From the NCBI GenBank assembly GCA_963789495.1, contig CAWBLP010000031.1, forward strand, positions 1 through 64,000: DNA of 64,000 nucleotides, written 5' to 3'. Every line of letters begins with the position of its first letter. Within the stretch, counting starts at the first letter, position 1. Shown here piece by piece: positions 50,085-57,560 of this stretch. The position numbers and the translations under genes were made by a program. The notes under the pieces are model-generated. The model did not search any database. It was not told where the DNA came from and was given only the letters and a program-made list of their open reading frames with translations. The stretch comes from CAWBLP01 sp963789495 (GTDB taxonomy: Bacteria; Pseudomonadota; Alphaproteobacteria; Acetobacterales; Acetobacteraceae).

Positions 50085-51044
50085 ATGTCCACCCGCCTCG
50101 TCATCGACCATCGGGTCCGCCATCCGGAGAAGGCGCACCGCCCGGACAACCCGATCCAGCGCAAGCCCGCCTGGATCCGGGTGAAGGCGCCCACCCATCC
50201 GGTCTACCACCAGACCCGCGCCCTGATGCGGGAGAACCGGCTGACCACGGTCTGCGAGGAAGCCGCCTGCCCCAATATCGGCGAGTGCTGGAGCCAGCGC
50301 CACGCCACCATGATGATCATGGGCGACACCTGCACCCGCGCCTGCAGCTTCTGCAACGTGCGCACCGGTCAGCCGGACGCGCTGGACGCCGACGAACCCG
50401 CCCGCGTTGCCGATGCCGTCGCGCGGCTCGGGCTGCAGCATGTCGTCATCACCTCGGTCGACCGCGACGACCTGCCGGATGGCGGGGCGGCGCATTTCGC
50501 CGCGGTGATCCATGCCATCCGCGCCGCCGCGCCGGGCACCACCATCGAGATCCTCACCCCCGACTTCCTGCGCAAGCCGGGCGCGATGGAGATCGTCGCC
50601 GACGCAAGGCCCGACGTGTTCAACCACAACCTGGAAACCGTGCCGCGGCTGTATCCCGCCATCCGCCCCGGCGCACGCTACTTCCAGTCGCTCCGCCTGC
50701 TGGACAGCGTGAAGCGGCACACGCCGGAGGTGTTCACCAAATCCGGCCTGATGGTGGGGCTGGGCGAATCGCGCCCCGAGATCATGCAGGTGATGGACGA
50801 TCTGCGCGTCGCGGAGGTGGATTTCCTGACCATCGGCCAGTATCTGCAACCCACGGTGAAACATGCCGCGGTGGCAGAGTTCGTCACCCCCGACGAATTC
50901 GCCGAGTATGCCAGCCTGGCCCGGGCCAAGGGGTTTCTGCTGGTTTCCGCCACGCCGCTGACCCGCAGCTCCTACCACGCGGATGCCGATTTCGCGTCCC
51001 TGCGCGCCGCCCGCCTTGCGCGGCTGGCCGCAGCCGCGTCATGA
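50085..51044 (+). CDS. lipA: Lipoyl synthase LipA
   Basis: This 319-residue radical-SAM enzyme inserts sulfur into octanoyl groups on E2 and related proteins. The auxiliary cluster is ligated by CEEAACPNIGECW, and the radical-SAM cluster by MGDTCTRACSFCNVRTG. VVITSVDRDDLPDGGAAHFA, FNHNLETVPRLYPAIRPGA and TKSGLMVGLGESRPEIMQVM follow, and the terminal RSSYHADADF region supplies the conserved serine ligand. It is clustered with the lipoyl-dependent pyruvate dehydrogenase, which needs its product. The next gene starts 7 bp after the stop. Confidence 0.95.
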   Translation: MSTRLVIDHRVRHPEKAHRPDNPIQRKPAWIRVKAPTHPVYHQTRALMRENRLTTVCEEAACPNIGECWSQRHATMMIMGDTCTRACSFCNVRTGQPDALDADEPARVADAVARLGLQHVVITSVDRDDLPDGGAAHFAAVIHAIRAAAPGTTIEILTPDFLRKPGAMEIVADARPDVFNHNLETVPRLYPAIRPGARYFQSLRLLDSVKRHTPEVFTKSGLMVGLGESRPEIMQVMDDLRVAEVDFLTIGQYLQPTVKHAAVAEFVTPDEFAEYASLARAKGFLLVSATPLTRSSYHADADFASLRAARLARLAAAAS

Positions 51045-51051
51045 CGGCGTA

Positions 51052-51531
51052 ATGCCGACCCATGGAGAACGACAGATCGTTCCGTATCGTCCGGACCAGT
51101 TGTTTGATCTGGTCGCGGATGTCGGAAAATATCCGCAATTCCTGCCCTGGTGTGTCGCCGCCCGGGTGCGCACCCGCACCGAGCAGGCGCTGACCGCCGA
51201 CCTGACCATCGGCTTCGGCCCGTTCCGGGAGACCTTCACCAGCCGCGTCAGCCTGGATCGGCCCCACCAGGTGAAGGTGCGCTATGAGAACGGTCCGTTC
51301 CGGTACCTCAACAACCAATGGGACTTCCTGCCGCACGACCAGGGCACCGAAGTCGATTTCTACGTGGATTTCGAATTCCGCAGCCGCCTCCTGCAGGCCG
51401 CCATCGGCGTCGTGTTCAACGAGGCGGTGCGCCGCATGGTCAATGCGTTCCGCAAGCGCGCCCGCGACGTCTACGGGCCGCCCTCCACCCTGCCCCATAC
51501 CGCGCCGACACCGCGCACGCAGGCCGGCTGA
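51052..51531 (+). CDS. COQ10/RatA-like START-domain protein
   Basis: This 159-residue protein of the polyketide cyclase/START-like fold corresponds to the COQ10 (bacterial RatA) family. The start MPTHGERQIVPYRPDQLFDL is followed by the hallmark VADVGKYPQFLPWCVAARV, then GFGPFRETFTSRV, WDFLPHDQGTEVDFYVDFEF and VVFNEAVRRMVNAFRKRA. In mitochondria and alphaproteobacteria these proteins bind ubiquinone and support respiration; the E. coli homologue has been described as a ribosome-association toxin. Placement after lipA is usual for alphaproteobacteria. Confidence 0.88.
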   Translation: MPTHGERQIVPYRPDQLFDLVADVGKYPQFLPWCVAARVRTRTEQALTADLTIGFGPFRETFTSRVSLDRPHQVKVRYENGPFRYLNNQWDFLPHDQGTEVDFYVDFEFRSRLLQAAIGVVFNEAVRRMVNAFRKRARDVYGPPSTLPHTAPTPRTQAG

Positions 51532-51581
51532 CAAGGCGGCCATCTCCTGCTTTGCTGCGGCGCCATCCGGAGCCTGATGCC

Positions 51582-52649
51582 ATGTTGTATGCCCCTGTCC
51601 GCCCTGATCCCGCCCTGCCCCCGGTGCGGGTCAACCTGTATTCCGACACCCAGACCAGGCCATCGCCCGCGATGAAGGAGGCGATGCTGCGGGCCGAGGT
51701 CGGTGACGAGCAGCACGGCGACGATCCCAGCATCCTGGCGCTGTGCGACCGGATGGCGGCGCTGCTTGGCAAGCAAGCGGCGATGTTTCTGCCCTCCGGC
51801 ACCATGTGCAACCAGATCTCGCTGCTGACGCATTGCCGACCGGGCGACGAGGTGGTGGCGCACGAAAGCGCGCATATCATCGGCAATGAGGGCGGCGGGC
51901 CGGGTGCGCTGTCCGGCGCGCTGGTGCTGGGGTTGAAAGGTCCGCGCGGACAGTTCGATGTCGCCACACTGGAAGCGGCATTGCGGGAGCGTCGGCGCAA
52001 CGTGCCGTCGCAGGTGCTGCTGGCGGTAGAGCAGACCGCGAACCTCGGCGGCGGCAGCGTCTGGCCGCTGCAACAATTGAACGCCGTGCTGGACGCGGCG
52101 CATGCGCAGGGCATGCGCACGCATATGGACGGCGCGCGGCTGATGAACGCGGTGGTCGCCGCAGGCGTGCCGGCGAAGGAGATGGTGGCTGGCTGCGATT
52201 CCGTGTGGCTCGACTTCACCAAGGGGCTCGGCGCACCGCTCGGTGCCGTGCTGTGCGGCAGTGAGGACTTCATCGATGAGGCATGGCGTTGGAAGCAGCG
52301 CCTGGGTGGCTCGTTGCGCCAGGCCGGCGTCTGCGCGGCCGCGTGTCTCTACGCGCTGGACCACAATATCGAGGGATTGGCCGAGGACCATGCCAATGCC
52401 CGCGCGCTGGCACGTGGCCTGGCGCAGATCCCCGGCATCGTGGTGGAGGAGCCGGAGACCAACCTGGTGTTCTTCGATACCACCGGCACCGGCCTGACCG
52501 CCGACGAACTGGAGGAACGGGTGCGCCGCGAGGGGGTGATGCTGTCGACCATGGGCCGGTATCGCGCCCGCGCCTGCACACACTTGGATGTCGATCGCGA
52601 GGGGATCGAGCTCGCAATCCAGGCGATCCGGCGCGCCCTGACGCAGTAG
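51582..52649 (+). CDS. ltaA: Threonine aldolase / beta-eliminating lyase family enzyme
   Basis: This 355-residue PLP-dependent fold-type I enzyme shows VNLYSDTQTRPSPAMKEAM, EVGDEQHGDDPSILALCDRM, FLPSGTMCNQISLLTHCRPG, THMDGARLMNAVVAAG and the PLP Lys in SVWLDFTKGLGAPLGAVL. These fit low-specificity L-threonine aldolases, which split threonine or allo-threonine to glycine and acetaldehyde. The ATG at 51582 gives a natural start. It is separated from coq10 by 50 bp. Copy F of the hairpin-cluster repeat begins immediately after its stop. Confidence 0.88.
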   Translation: MLYAPVRPDPALPPVRVNLYSDTQTRPSPAMKEAMLRAEVGDEQHGDDPSILALCDRMAALLGKQAAMFLPSGTMCNQISLLTHCRPGDEVVAHESAHIIGNEGGGPGALSGALVLGLKGPRGQFDVATLEAALRERRRNVPSQVLLAVEQTANLGGGSVWPLQQLNAVLDAAHAQGMRTHMDGARLMNAVVAAGVPAKEMVAGCDSVWLDFTKGLGAPLGAVLCGSEDFIDEAWRWKQRLGGSLRQAGVCAAACLYALDHNIEGLAEDHANARALARGLAQIPGIVVEEPETNLVFFDTTGTGLTADELEERVRREGVMLSTMGRYRARACTHLDVDREGIELAIQAIRRALTQ

Positions 52650-52825
52650 CCGGGGGCGTTGCCCCCGAAACCCCCATCAAGCGGCGCTGCCCCTTGAAAC
52701 CCCGCCAAGGGCCCGGCCCTTGGAACCGAAATTCATTGCAAAGGCGCGACTTTGCTGGAGGTCCAGGAGCAACGCCTCCTGGTGGGGTTCGGGGCAACGC
52801 CCCGACGTATCCAGTGCCAAGTCGA
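52650..52825 (-). repeat. Hairpin-cluster repeat, copy F (short form)
   Basis: This reverse-oriented copy lacks the long stem. Plus-strand order is GGGGGCGTTGCCCCC, AAGCGGCGCTGCCCCTT, CCAAGGGCCCGGCCCTTGG, CAAAGGCGCGACTTTG, AGGAGCAACGCCTCCT and GGGGCAACGCCCC. It begins at the stop codon of the aldolase gene and ends about 75 bp before the EF-hand gene. The IS110 target site in it carries a one-base deletion. Confidence 0.78.
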
Positions 52826-52899
52826 CCCATCTTCACCGGGGATTAGCAAATCGTATTCAGGATCGGGCGCGGTCGTCATTTGTAGAGGAGCCCCGAGCC

Positions 52900-53445
52900 A
52901 TGCGCCTTCTGCCCTTGCTGCTGTTCGCGCTCCCGTTCTGCGTGTTACCGGCAGCCGCCCAGCCGGCGCCTTCCCCTGGCCTGGCCCCCGCACCGGCCAC
53001 CATGAAAACCCCGCAGCCGGCCACCGAAGCCGCCGCGGCGTCCCAGGCCGAACCGGCCGGAAAGTCCGCCCCTGCCGAACACCAGGCCGCCTGGGAAAAG
53101 CGGTTCGCGCGCGCCAACATTACGCATGACGGCCATCTGACCCTGCAGCAGGCCAAGGCCGGCTACGTAACGATCTCGCGCAGTTTCAAGCACATCGACC
53201 TGGACGGCAAAGGCTACGTCACGCTGGACGACATCCGGGCCTGGCACAAGCAGCGAAGCGAGGCGCGGCACAAGACGACCACTCCGGCTGCGGACGCGGT
53301 CACCCCGCGGCCGGCCTATCATCGCAGCATTGCCACGCGGAAGCCGCTCAACACATCGAGCCAGCAGCCGGTGCCGGGGCCGGCCATTCCGACCGGTACA
53401 CCGCCGGCGCCGCCCAAGGGCATCGACCCCGATGCGCCGTCCTGA
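52900..53445 (+). CDS. Secreted EF-hand-like protein
   Basis: This 181-residue protein has a clear Sec signal peptide (MRLLPLLLFALPFCVLPAAA, cleavage after AQ). An Ala/Pro-rich segment follows, then one helical region with an EF-hand-like calcium loop in HIDLDGKGYVTLDDIRAW and a weaker paired loop in ANITHDGHLTLQQAKAG. The tail is Pro/Thr-rich with no membrane anchor. The start has GAGGAG upstream. Single EF-hand periplasmic proteins of this build are frequent in acetic-acid bacteria and relatives; the function is unknown. It converges with the tetR gene. Confidence 0.75.
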   Translation: MRLLPLLLFALPFCVLPAAAQPAPSPGLAPAPATMKTPQPATEAAAASQAEPAGKSAPAEHQAAWEKRFARANITHDGHLTLQQAKAGYVTISRSFKHIDLDGKGYVTLDDIRAWHKQRSEARHKTTTPAADAVTPRPAYHRSIATRKPLNTSSQQPVPGPAIPTGTPPAPPKGIDPDAPS

Positions 53446-53461
53446 CCGGGCCTGCGGCTGA

Positions 53462-54088
53462 TCAGGCCGGCGCGTAGCTCTTGAGGAAGGTCCGAACGGC
53501 CGCGGCGACGGTGGCATCGATTTCGGCATCGATCGCCGCGGAGGTCAGGCCGAGGGTCGCACGCAGGTAGACACCGGCGCGCAGCAGCCCGATGAACTGA
53601 TTCGCCGCCATCTCGGGGTCGGGCACCGAGAGCCGGCCAGCTTCTGCCTGCAGACGCAGCCAGTCGCCGAACACGCGCGTGAACACCGCCGGTCCGTGTT
53701 CGTAGAAGGCGCGGCCCAGCTCCGGAAAGCGGGCGCTTTCCGCGATTACGACGCGGTAGATGGCCAGCGGCCGCTCATCCAGCAGGAAACGCAGCACACG
53801 CTGGCCCAACGCGGTCAGCGCCTCATCCAGGTCCGACCCCGGCTCGGGCAGCATGTCGCTGACGGCGATGTTCTGCCGGCATCCCTCGCCGACAATGGTG
53901 GCGAACAGCCGGTCCTTGGACTCGAAATGCGCATACAGCGTCGCCTTGGACACGCCGGCGGCCTTCGCCACCGCATCCATGCTCACCGCGCCATAGCCCT
54001 GGATCATGAACAGCGTGCTCGCCGCATCCAGCACCGCCTGGCGCTTCGGCGAATCGAGGTCGTGCCTGGGATGCGAGGTCGCGCTCAT
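53462..54088 (-). CDS. TetR-family repressor of the efflux operon
   Basis: This 208-residue regulator has an N-terminal helix-turn-helix, RQAVLDAASTLFMIQGYGAV then AVAKAAGVSKATLYAHFESK, typical of AcrR/TetR. The C-terminal ligand domain (RVLRFLLDERPLAIYRVVIA and FYEHGPAVFTRVFGDWLRL) matches the TetR_C AefR-like class. It is divergent from the HlyD-MFS pair, and the shared intergenic region has two copies of the palindrome AACTGAAC-GGTTCAGTT. It therefore very likely represses the pump and itself until an effector binds. Confidence 0.88.
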   Translation of the reverse strand: MSATSHPRHDLDSPKRQAVLDAASTLFMIQGYGAVSMDAVAKAAGVSKATLYAHFESKDRLFATIVGEGCRQNIAVSDMLPEPGSDLDEALTALGQRVLRFLLDERPLAIYRVVIAESARFPELGRAFYEHGPAVFTRVFGDWLRLQAEAGRLSVPDPEMAANQFIGLLRAGVYLRATLGLTSAAIDAEIDATVAAAVRTFLKSYAPA

Positions 54089-54130
54089 GACCGATAGTTG
54101 GCCTCACTCCCCTGGGAAATTCAAGAGTTG

Positions 54131-54147
54131 AACTGAACGGTTCAGTT
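54131..54147. promoter_or_regulatory. TetR operator, copy proximal to the repressor gene
   Basis: AACTGAACGGTTCAGTT is palindromic (AACTGAA and TTCAGTT around CGG) and sits 43 bp upstream of the tetR start. Confidence 0.75.
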
Positions 54148-54188
54148 TATCCTTGACCCTGGCGCGGCGCCGACGCATGTAGCCGCCG

Positions 54189-54205
54189 CACTGAACCGTT
54201 CAGTT
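54189..54205. promoter_or_regulatory. TetR operator, copy proximal to the efflux genes
   Basis: CACTGAACCGTTCAGTT matches the other operator at all but one outer position. It lies 15 bp before the HlyD-type start, overlapping the probable ribosome-site region, so binding would block the efflux transcript. Confidence 0.75.
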
Positions 54206-54219
54206 CAGGGGAGCCCAAG

Positions 54220-55389
54220 ATGAACGCGATGACCGATGTCCCGACGCCCGACCCGATCCTGATCCTCAGCACGGCAACCCCGCCGCCGCGGCGGCGCCTG
54301 CGGCGCTGGCTGCAGCCTGTGATCGGCGCGGTCGTGGTGATCGGCGTCGTCGTCACCGCGTCATGGTGGTTCACCGAGGGCCGCTGGATCCAGAGCACCG
54401 ACGACGCCTATGTGCGCGGCGACATTGCCGTGCTCAGCCCCCGGATCGAGGGCGAGGTCGCCGCCATCAAGGTCACCGACAACCAGCATGTCCATGCCGG
54501 CGACCCGCTGATCGAGCTGGACCCGACCGACTGGCAGGCCCGTCTGGCCCAGGCGCAGGCCGCCGCCGCCGAAGCCGCCGCCGCCGTCACCACCGCCCGC
54601 AGCCAGATCGCGCAGCAGCAATCCAGCATCGCAGCGGCCCAGGCCGCCATCGCCCAGGCACAGGCCGAACAGGCCCGCACCGGTGCCGACGCGGCGCGTT
54701 CGGCGACTCTCGCTGCGCAGGGCTGGGCGTCGCGCCAGGCCAACGACCTCGCCATCGCCGACAGCCGCAAGGCTGCCGCCGGCCTGACCGCCGCGCAGGC
54801 GCAGAAGCAGGTGGCGGAGCAGCAGGTCGGCGTGCTGACCGCGCAACTGGCGCAGGCCGAGGCGCGGGCGCAGAGCGCCGCCGCTGCGGTGAAACTGGCG
54901 CAGAACAACCTGGCCTACACCGTGATCCGTGCCCCGTTCGACGGCATCGTCGGCAATCGCGCGGCAGAGCTGGGCGAGCACGTGCAGCCCGGCACCCAGT
55001 TGATCGCCGTCGCCCCGGAAGCGGCCAAGCTCTACGTGATCGCGAACTTCAAGGAGACCCAGCTCGCCCGCATGCATGCCGGCATGAAGGTGCGGCTGAT
55101 CCCCGACATCAACCCAGGTGCGGCGGTGGACGGACGGGTCAACAGCCTGGCGCCCGCCACCGGCGCGCTGTTCAGCCTGCTGCCGCCGGAGAACGCCACC
55201 GGCAACTTCACCAAGGTGGTGCAGCGCGTGCCGGTGAAGATCGCGCTCGACCCCGCCGAGGCCGCGCAGGCCGGCTGGCTGCGCGCCGGCCTGTCGGTGA
55301 CCGCTGAGGTGGACACGCGCGGCCCGCAGGCCGAACGGCTGGGCCTGTTCGGCGCCGCGGCGGCAACCGCGCGGGACCTGCTGCAGTGA
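54220..55389 (+). CDS. HlyD/EmrA-type membrane fusion protein
   Basis: This 389-residue periplasmic adaptor has one N-terminal anchor (IGAVVVIGVVVTASWWF) followed by RWIQSTDDAYVRGDIAVLSP, the signature start of EmrA-like adaptors. The first half of the lipoyl-like domain is VAAIKVTDNQHVHAGDPLIE. A long Ala/Gln coiled-coil hairpin spans about 95-235, and the second lipoyl half is YTVIRAPFDGIVGNRAAELG. The C-terminal beta barrel includes AVAPEAAKLYVIANFKETQL. It is coupled to the MFS gene by a GTGA overlap. The pair exports toxic compounds or metabolites across both membranes with an outer-membrane channel encoded elsewhere. Confidence 0.9.
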   Translation: MNAMTDVPTPDPILILSTATPPPRRRLRRWLQPVIGAVVVIGVVVTASWWFTEGRWIQSTDDAYVRGDIAVLSPRIEGEVAAIKVTDNQHVHAGDPLIELDPTDWQARLAQAQAAAAEAAAAVTTARSQIAQQQSSIAAAQAAIAQAQAEQARTGADAARSATLAAQGWASRQANDLAIADSRKAAAGLTAAQAQKQVAEQQVGVLTAQLAQAEARAQSAAAAVKLAQNNLAYTVIRAPFDGIVGNRAAELGEHVQPGTQLIAVAPEAAKLYVIANFKETQLARMHAGMKVRLIPDINPGAAVDGRVNSLAPATGALFSLLPPENATGNFTKVVQRVPVKIALDPAEAAQAGWLRAGLSVTAEVDTRGPQAERLGLFGAAAATARDLLQ

Positions 55390-56942
55390 ACCCCGCGCTC
55401 GCCGCCGACCGCCTGACCTGGCAGCAATGGGCCGGGTTCATGGCGATGGTGGTCGGCATGTTCATGGCGATCCTGGACATCCAGATCGTCAGCGCCTCGA
55501 TCACCGACATCCAGGCCGGGCTCGCCGCCAGCCCCGACGAGGCCGCCTGGGTGCAGACCAGCTACCTGATCGCCGAGATCGTCATGATCCCGCTGTCCGG
55601 CTGGCTGTCACGCCTGCTCTCCACCCGCATCCTGTTCGTCGCCAGTGCGCTCGGCTTCACCCTGTTCTCCGCCCTGTGCGCCACCGCCACCAGCCTGGGC
55701 GCGATGATCATCTGGCGTGCCGCGCAGGGTTTCATCGGCGGCGCCATGATCCCGACCGTGTTCGCCACCTCCTTCCTGCTGTTCACCGGACAGAAGCGGG
55801 CACAGATCTCGGTGCTGATCGGGCTGACCGCGACGCTCGCCCCCACCGTCGGCCCGACCCTGGGCGGCTGGCTCACCGAGCAGCTTTCCTGGCACTGGTT
55901 GTTCCTGATCAACGTGCCGGTCGGCCTGGTGGTCAGCCTGGCGGTGTGGCGCTGGCTCGACATCGACAGGCCGAACTGGGCGCTGCGGCACAATTTCGAC
56001 ATGGCCGGGCTGGCGCTGATGGCGATGTTCCTGGGCACGCTGGAATACGTGCTGGAGGAAGGCGAGCGCTGGGACTGGTTCCAGGACCCGACCATCGCCT
56101 GGTGCGGCGCCATCGCGGCAGTCACCGGCGTGCTGTTCTTCTGGCGCATGCTGGCCCGCAAGGACCCGCTCGTGGAGCTGCGCGCCTTCCGCGACGTCAA
56201 TTTCAGCTTCGGCTCGCTGTTCAGCTTCGTGGTCGGCATCGGGCTGTATGGCTCGGTTTACCTGGTGCCGCTGTTTCTCGCCCGGGTGCGTGGTTACAAC
56301 AGCCTGCAGATCGGCGAGACCATGTTCATCACCGGCGCGGCCATGTTCGTGTCCGCCCCGCTCGCCGGCGTGCTGGCCAAGAAGATGGACCTGCGCGTGA
56401 TGCTGGCGATGGGACTGGCGATGTTCGGCGGCGGCATCTGGTGGATGGCGCATCTGACCACCGACTCGGCGTTCTGGGAGCTGTTCGGCCCGCAGGCACT
56501 GCGCGGCTTCTCCATGATGTTCGTCATGTTGCCGGTGAACCAGGTGGCGCTTGGCCGCCTGCCGCCCCAGGCGCTGAAGAATGCCTCCGGGCTGTACAAC
56601 CTGATGCGCAACCTCGGCGGCGCGGTCGGGCTGGCCCTGATCAACACCGTCGCGACGTCACGCCTGGCGGTGCACACGCTCCATCTGCAGGAGCAGGTGA
56701 ACTGGGCGCGTCCCGGCGCCATGCGGTTCGTCGGCGGGCTGACCCAGGCGATGACCCCGGCCAAGGGCGGCGACGCGCATCTGGCCGCGCTGAAGCAGGT
56801 GGCGATGATCGTGTATCGCCAGGCGCTGACACTGACCTACAACGACGTGCTGCTGCTGATGGCCGGCACCTTCTTCCTGGCCCTGCCGCTGACGCTGCTG
56901 CTGGCCAAGCCGTCTTTGGGCGCGGCGGTGGAAGCGCACTGA
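55386..56942 (+). CDS. DHA2-family MFS drug/H+ antiporter (EmrB-type)
   Basis: This 518-residue transporter has 14 predicted helices. It starts at a GTG overlapping the adaptor stop. Helix 1 contains GMFMAILDIQIVSASITDIQ (motif D1 of DHA2). Then come SPDEAAWVQTSYLIAEIVMI, PLSGWLSRLLSTRILFVASA (motif A), LTATLAPTVGPTLGGWLTEQ (motif C region) and WHWLFLINVPVGLVVSLAV. The later half has LPVNQVALGRLPPQALKNAS and GLYNLMRNLGGAVGLALINT. It exports substrates with proton exchange. Its expression should follow the divergent TetR regulator. Confidence 0.92.
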   Translation: MNPALAADRLTWQQWAGFMAMVVGMFMAILDIQIVSASITDIQAGLAASPDEAAWVQTSYLIAEIVMIPLSGWLSRLLSTRILFVASALGFTLFSALCATATSLGAMIIWRAAQGFIGGAMIPTVFATSFLLFTGQKRAQISVLIGLTATLAPTVGPTLGGWLTEQLSWHWLFLINVPVGLVVSLAVWRWLDIDRPNWALRHNFDMAGLALMAMFLGTLEYVLEEGERWDWFQDPTIAWCGAIAAVTGVLFFWRMLARKDPLVELRAFRDVNFSFGSLFSFVVGIGLYGSVYLVPLFLARVRGYNSLQIGETMFITGAAMFVSAPLAGVLAKKMDLRVMLAMGLAMFGGGIWWMAHLTTDSAFWELFGPQALRGFSMMFVMLPVNQVALGRLPPQALKNASGLYNLMRNLGGAVGLALINTVATSRLAVHTLHLQEQVNWARPGAMRFVGGLTQAMTPAKGGDAHLAALKQVAMIVYRQALTLTYNDVLLLMAGTFFLALPLTLLLAKPSLGAAVEAH

Positions 56943-57061
56943 GGCAGGGATCTGGGCGGTAGGGCTAACGCAAGCGGCTCAGCCTTGCCTGGTCCCGTCC
57001 CGGCCATCAGCCCCCGACAGGGCGGGTGCGGTTGCATCCCGTCCCGATCGTTGCCGGGCAG

Positions 57062-57081
57062 ATGGCCGGGTCAGGCCCGCC
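57062..57081 (-). repeat. Degenerate REP-like palindrome
   Basis: ATGGCCGGGTCAGGCCCGCC is a relative of the REPs around the GIY-YIG gene. It lies in the gap between the convergent MFS and DUF427 genes, where no other feature is seen. Confidence 0.45.
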
Positions 57082-57115
57082 CAGGACGGGTCATTGCAGG
57101 CGCCCGTCGACCCCT

Positions 57116-57397
57116 CTACCGGACCTCCACGTCCTCCCAGAATCCGAACCGGTCGGCGACCTTCGCCATCGACGGCTGCGGCGCCTCATACGACCACGCC
57201 GCCCGGGCATGGCGCGTGCCGTCCACCACCACGTCGTAGAACTGCACCCCGTGCGGGCAGCGCAGGTCGTTCTCGGTCTTCCCGGTCTTCACCAGCCACT
57301 CCATCCGCACCGCCGAACGGGGGAAATACTGGTAGCCGCCCACCTCGACGAGGTCGCTGCTGCTGGCGACCTCATGCCCATCCACCACGGCCTTCAT
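57116..57397 (-). CDS. DUF427-family protein
   Basis: This 93-residue beta-rich protein matches the DUF427 (nucleotidyltransferase-like small domain) pattern. It begins MKAVVDGHEVASSSDLVEVG, then GYQYFPRSAVRMEWLVKTGK, CPHGVQFYDVVVDG, and ARAAWSYEAPQPSMAKVADR before a tail with FWEDVEV. The FP(x)SAVxxEWL and CP.KG-like positions and the AxWYPxPxxxAxxIxxxVxF-type end are family hallmarks. The biological role is not known. It is convergent with the MFS gene and divergent from the PEP-carboxylase-like gene. Confidence 0.83.
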   Translation of the reverse strand: MKAVVDGHEVASSSDLVEVGGYQYFPRSAVRMEWLVKTGKTENDLRCPHGVQFYDVVVDGTRHARAAWSYEAPQPSMAKVADRFGFWEDVEVR

Positions 57398-57560
57398 CGC
57401 GAAGCCCTCCTCCTGCTGACGCGCGGGACGGCACGCGCTGCCCGCCCGCTCGTCCCCTTATGTGGTCACACGCCCGCCGTCGCCCAGGTCCTCCAGCGCC
57501 GGTTTTCAGCGTCGCCAAATCCTCCGGCCGCCGCACACTTCATTCTTGCTGCGCCGCACA

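Noticed and set aside
16270..52825. Hairpin-cluster repeats as ordinary rho-independent terminators
   Set aside because: Stems are not followed by T-runs, several copies lie upstream of genes, and the multi-hairpin order and terminal repeats are conserved beyond what termination needs.
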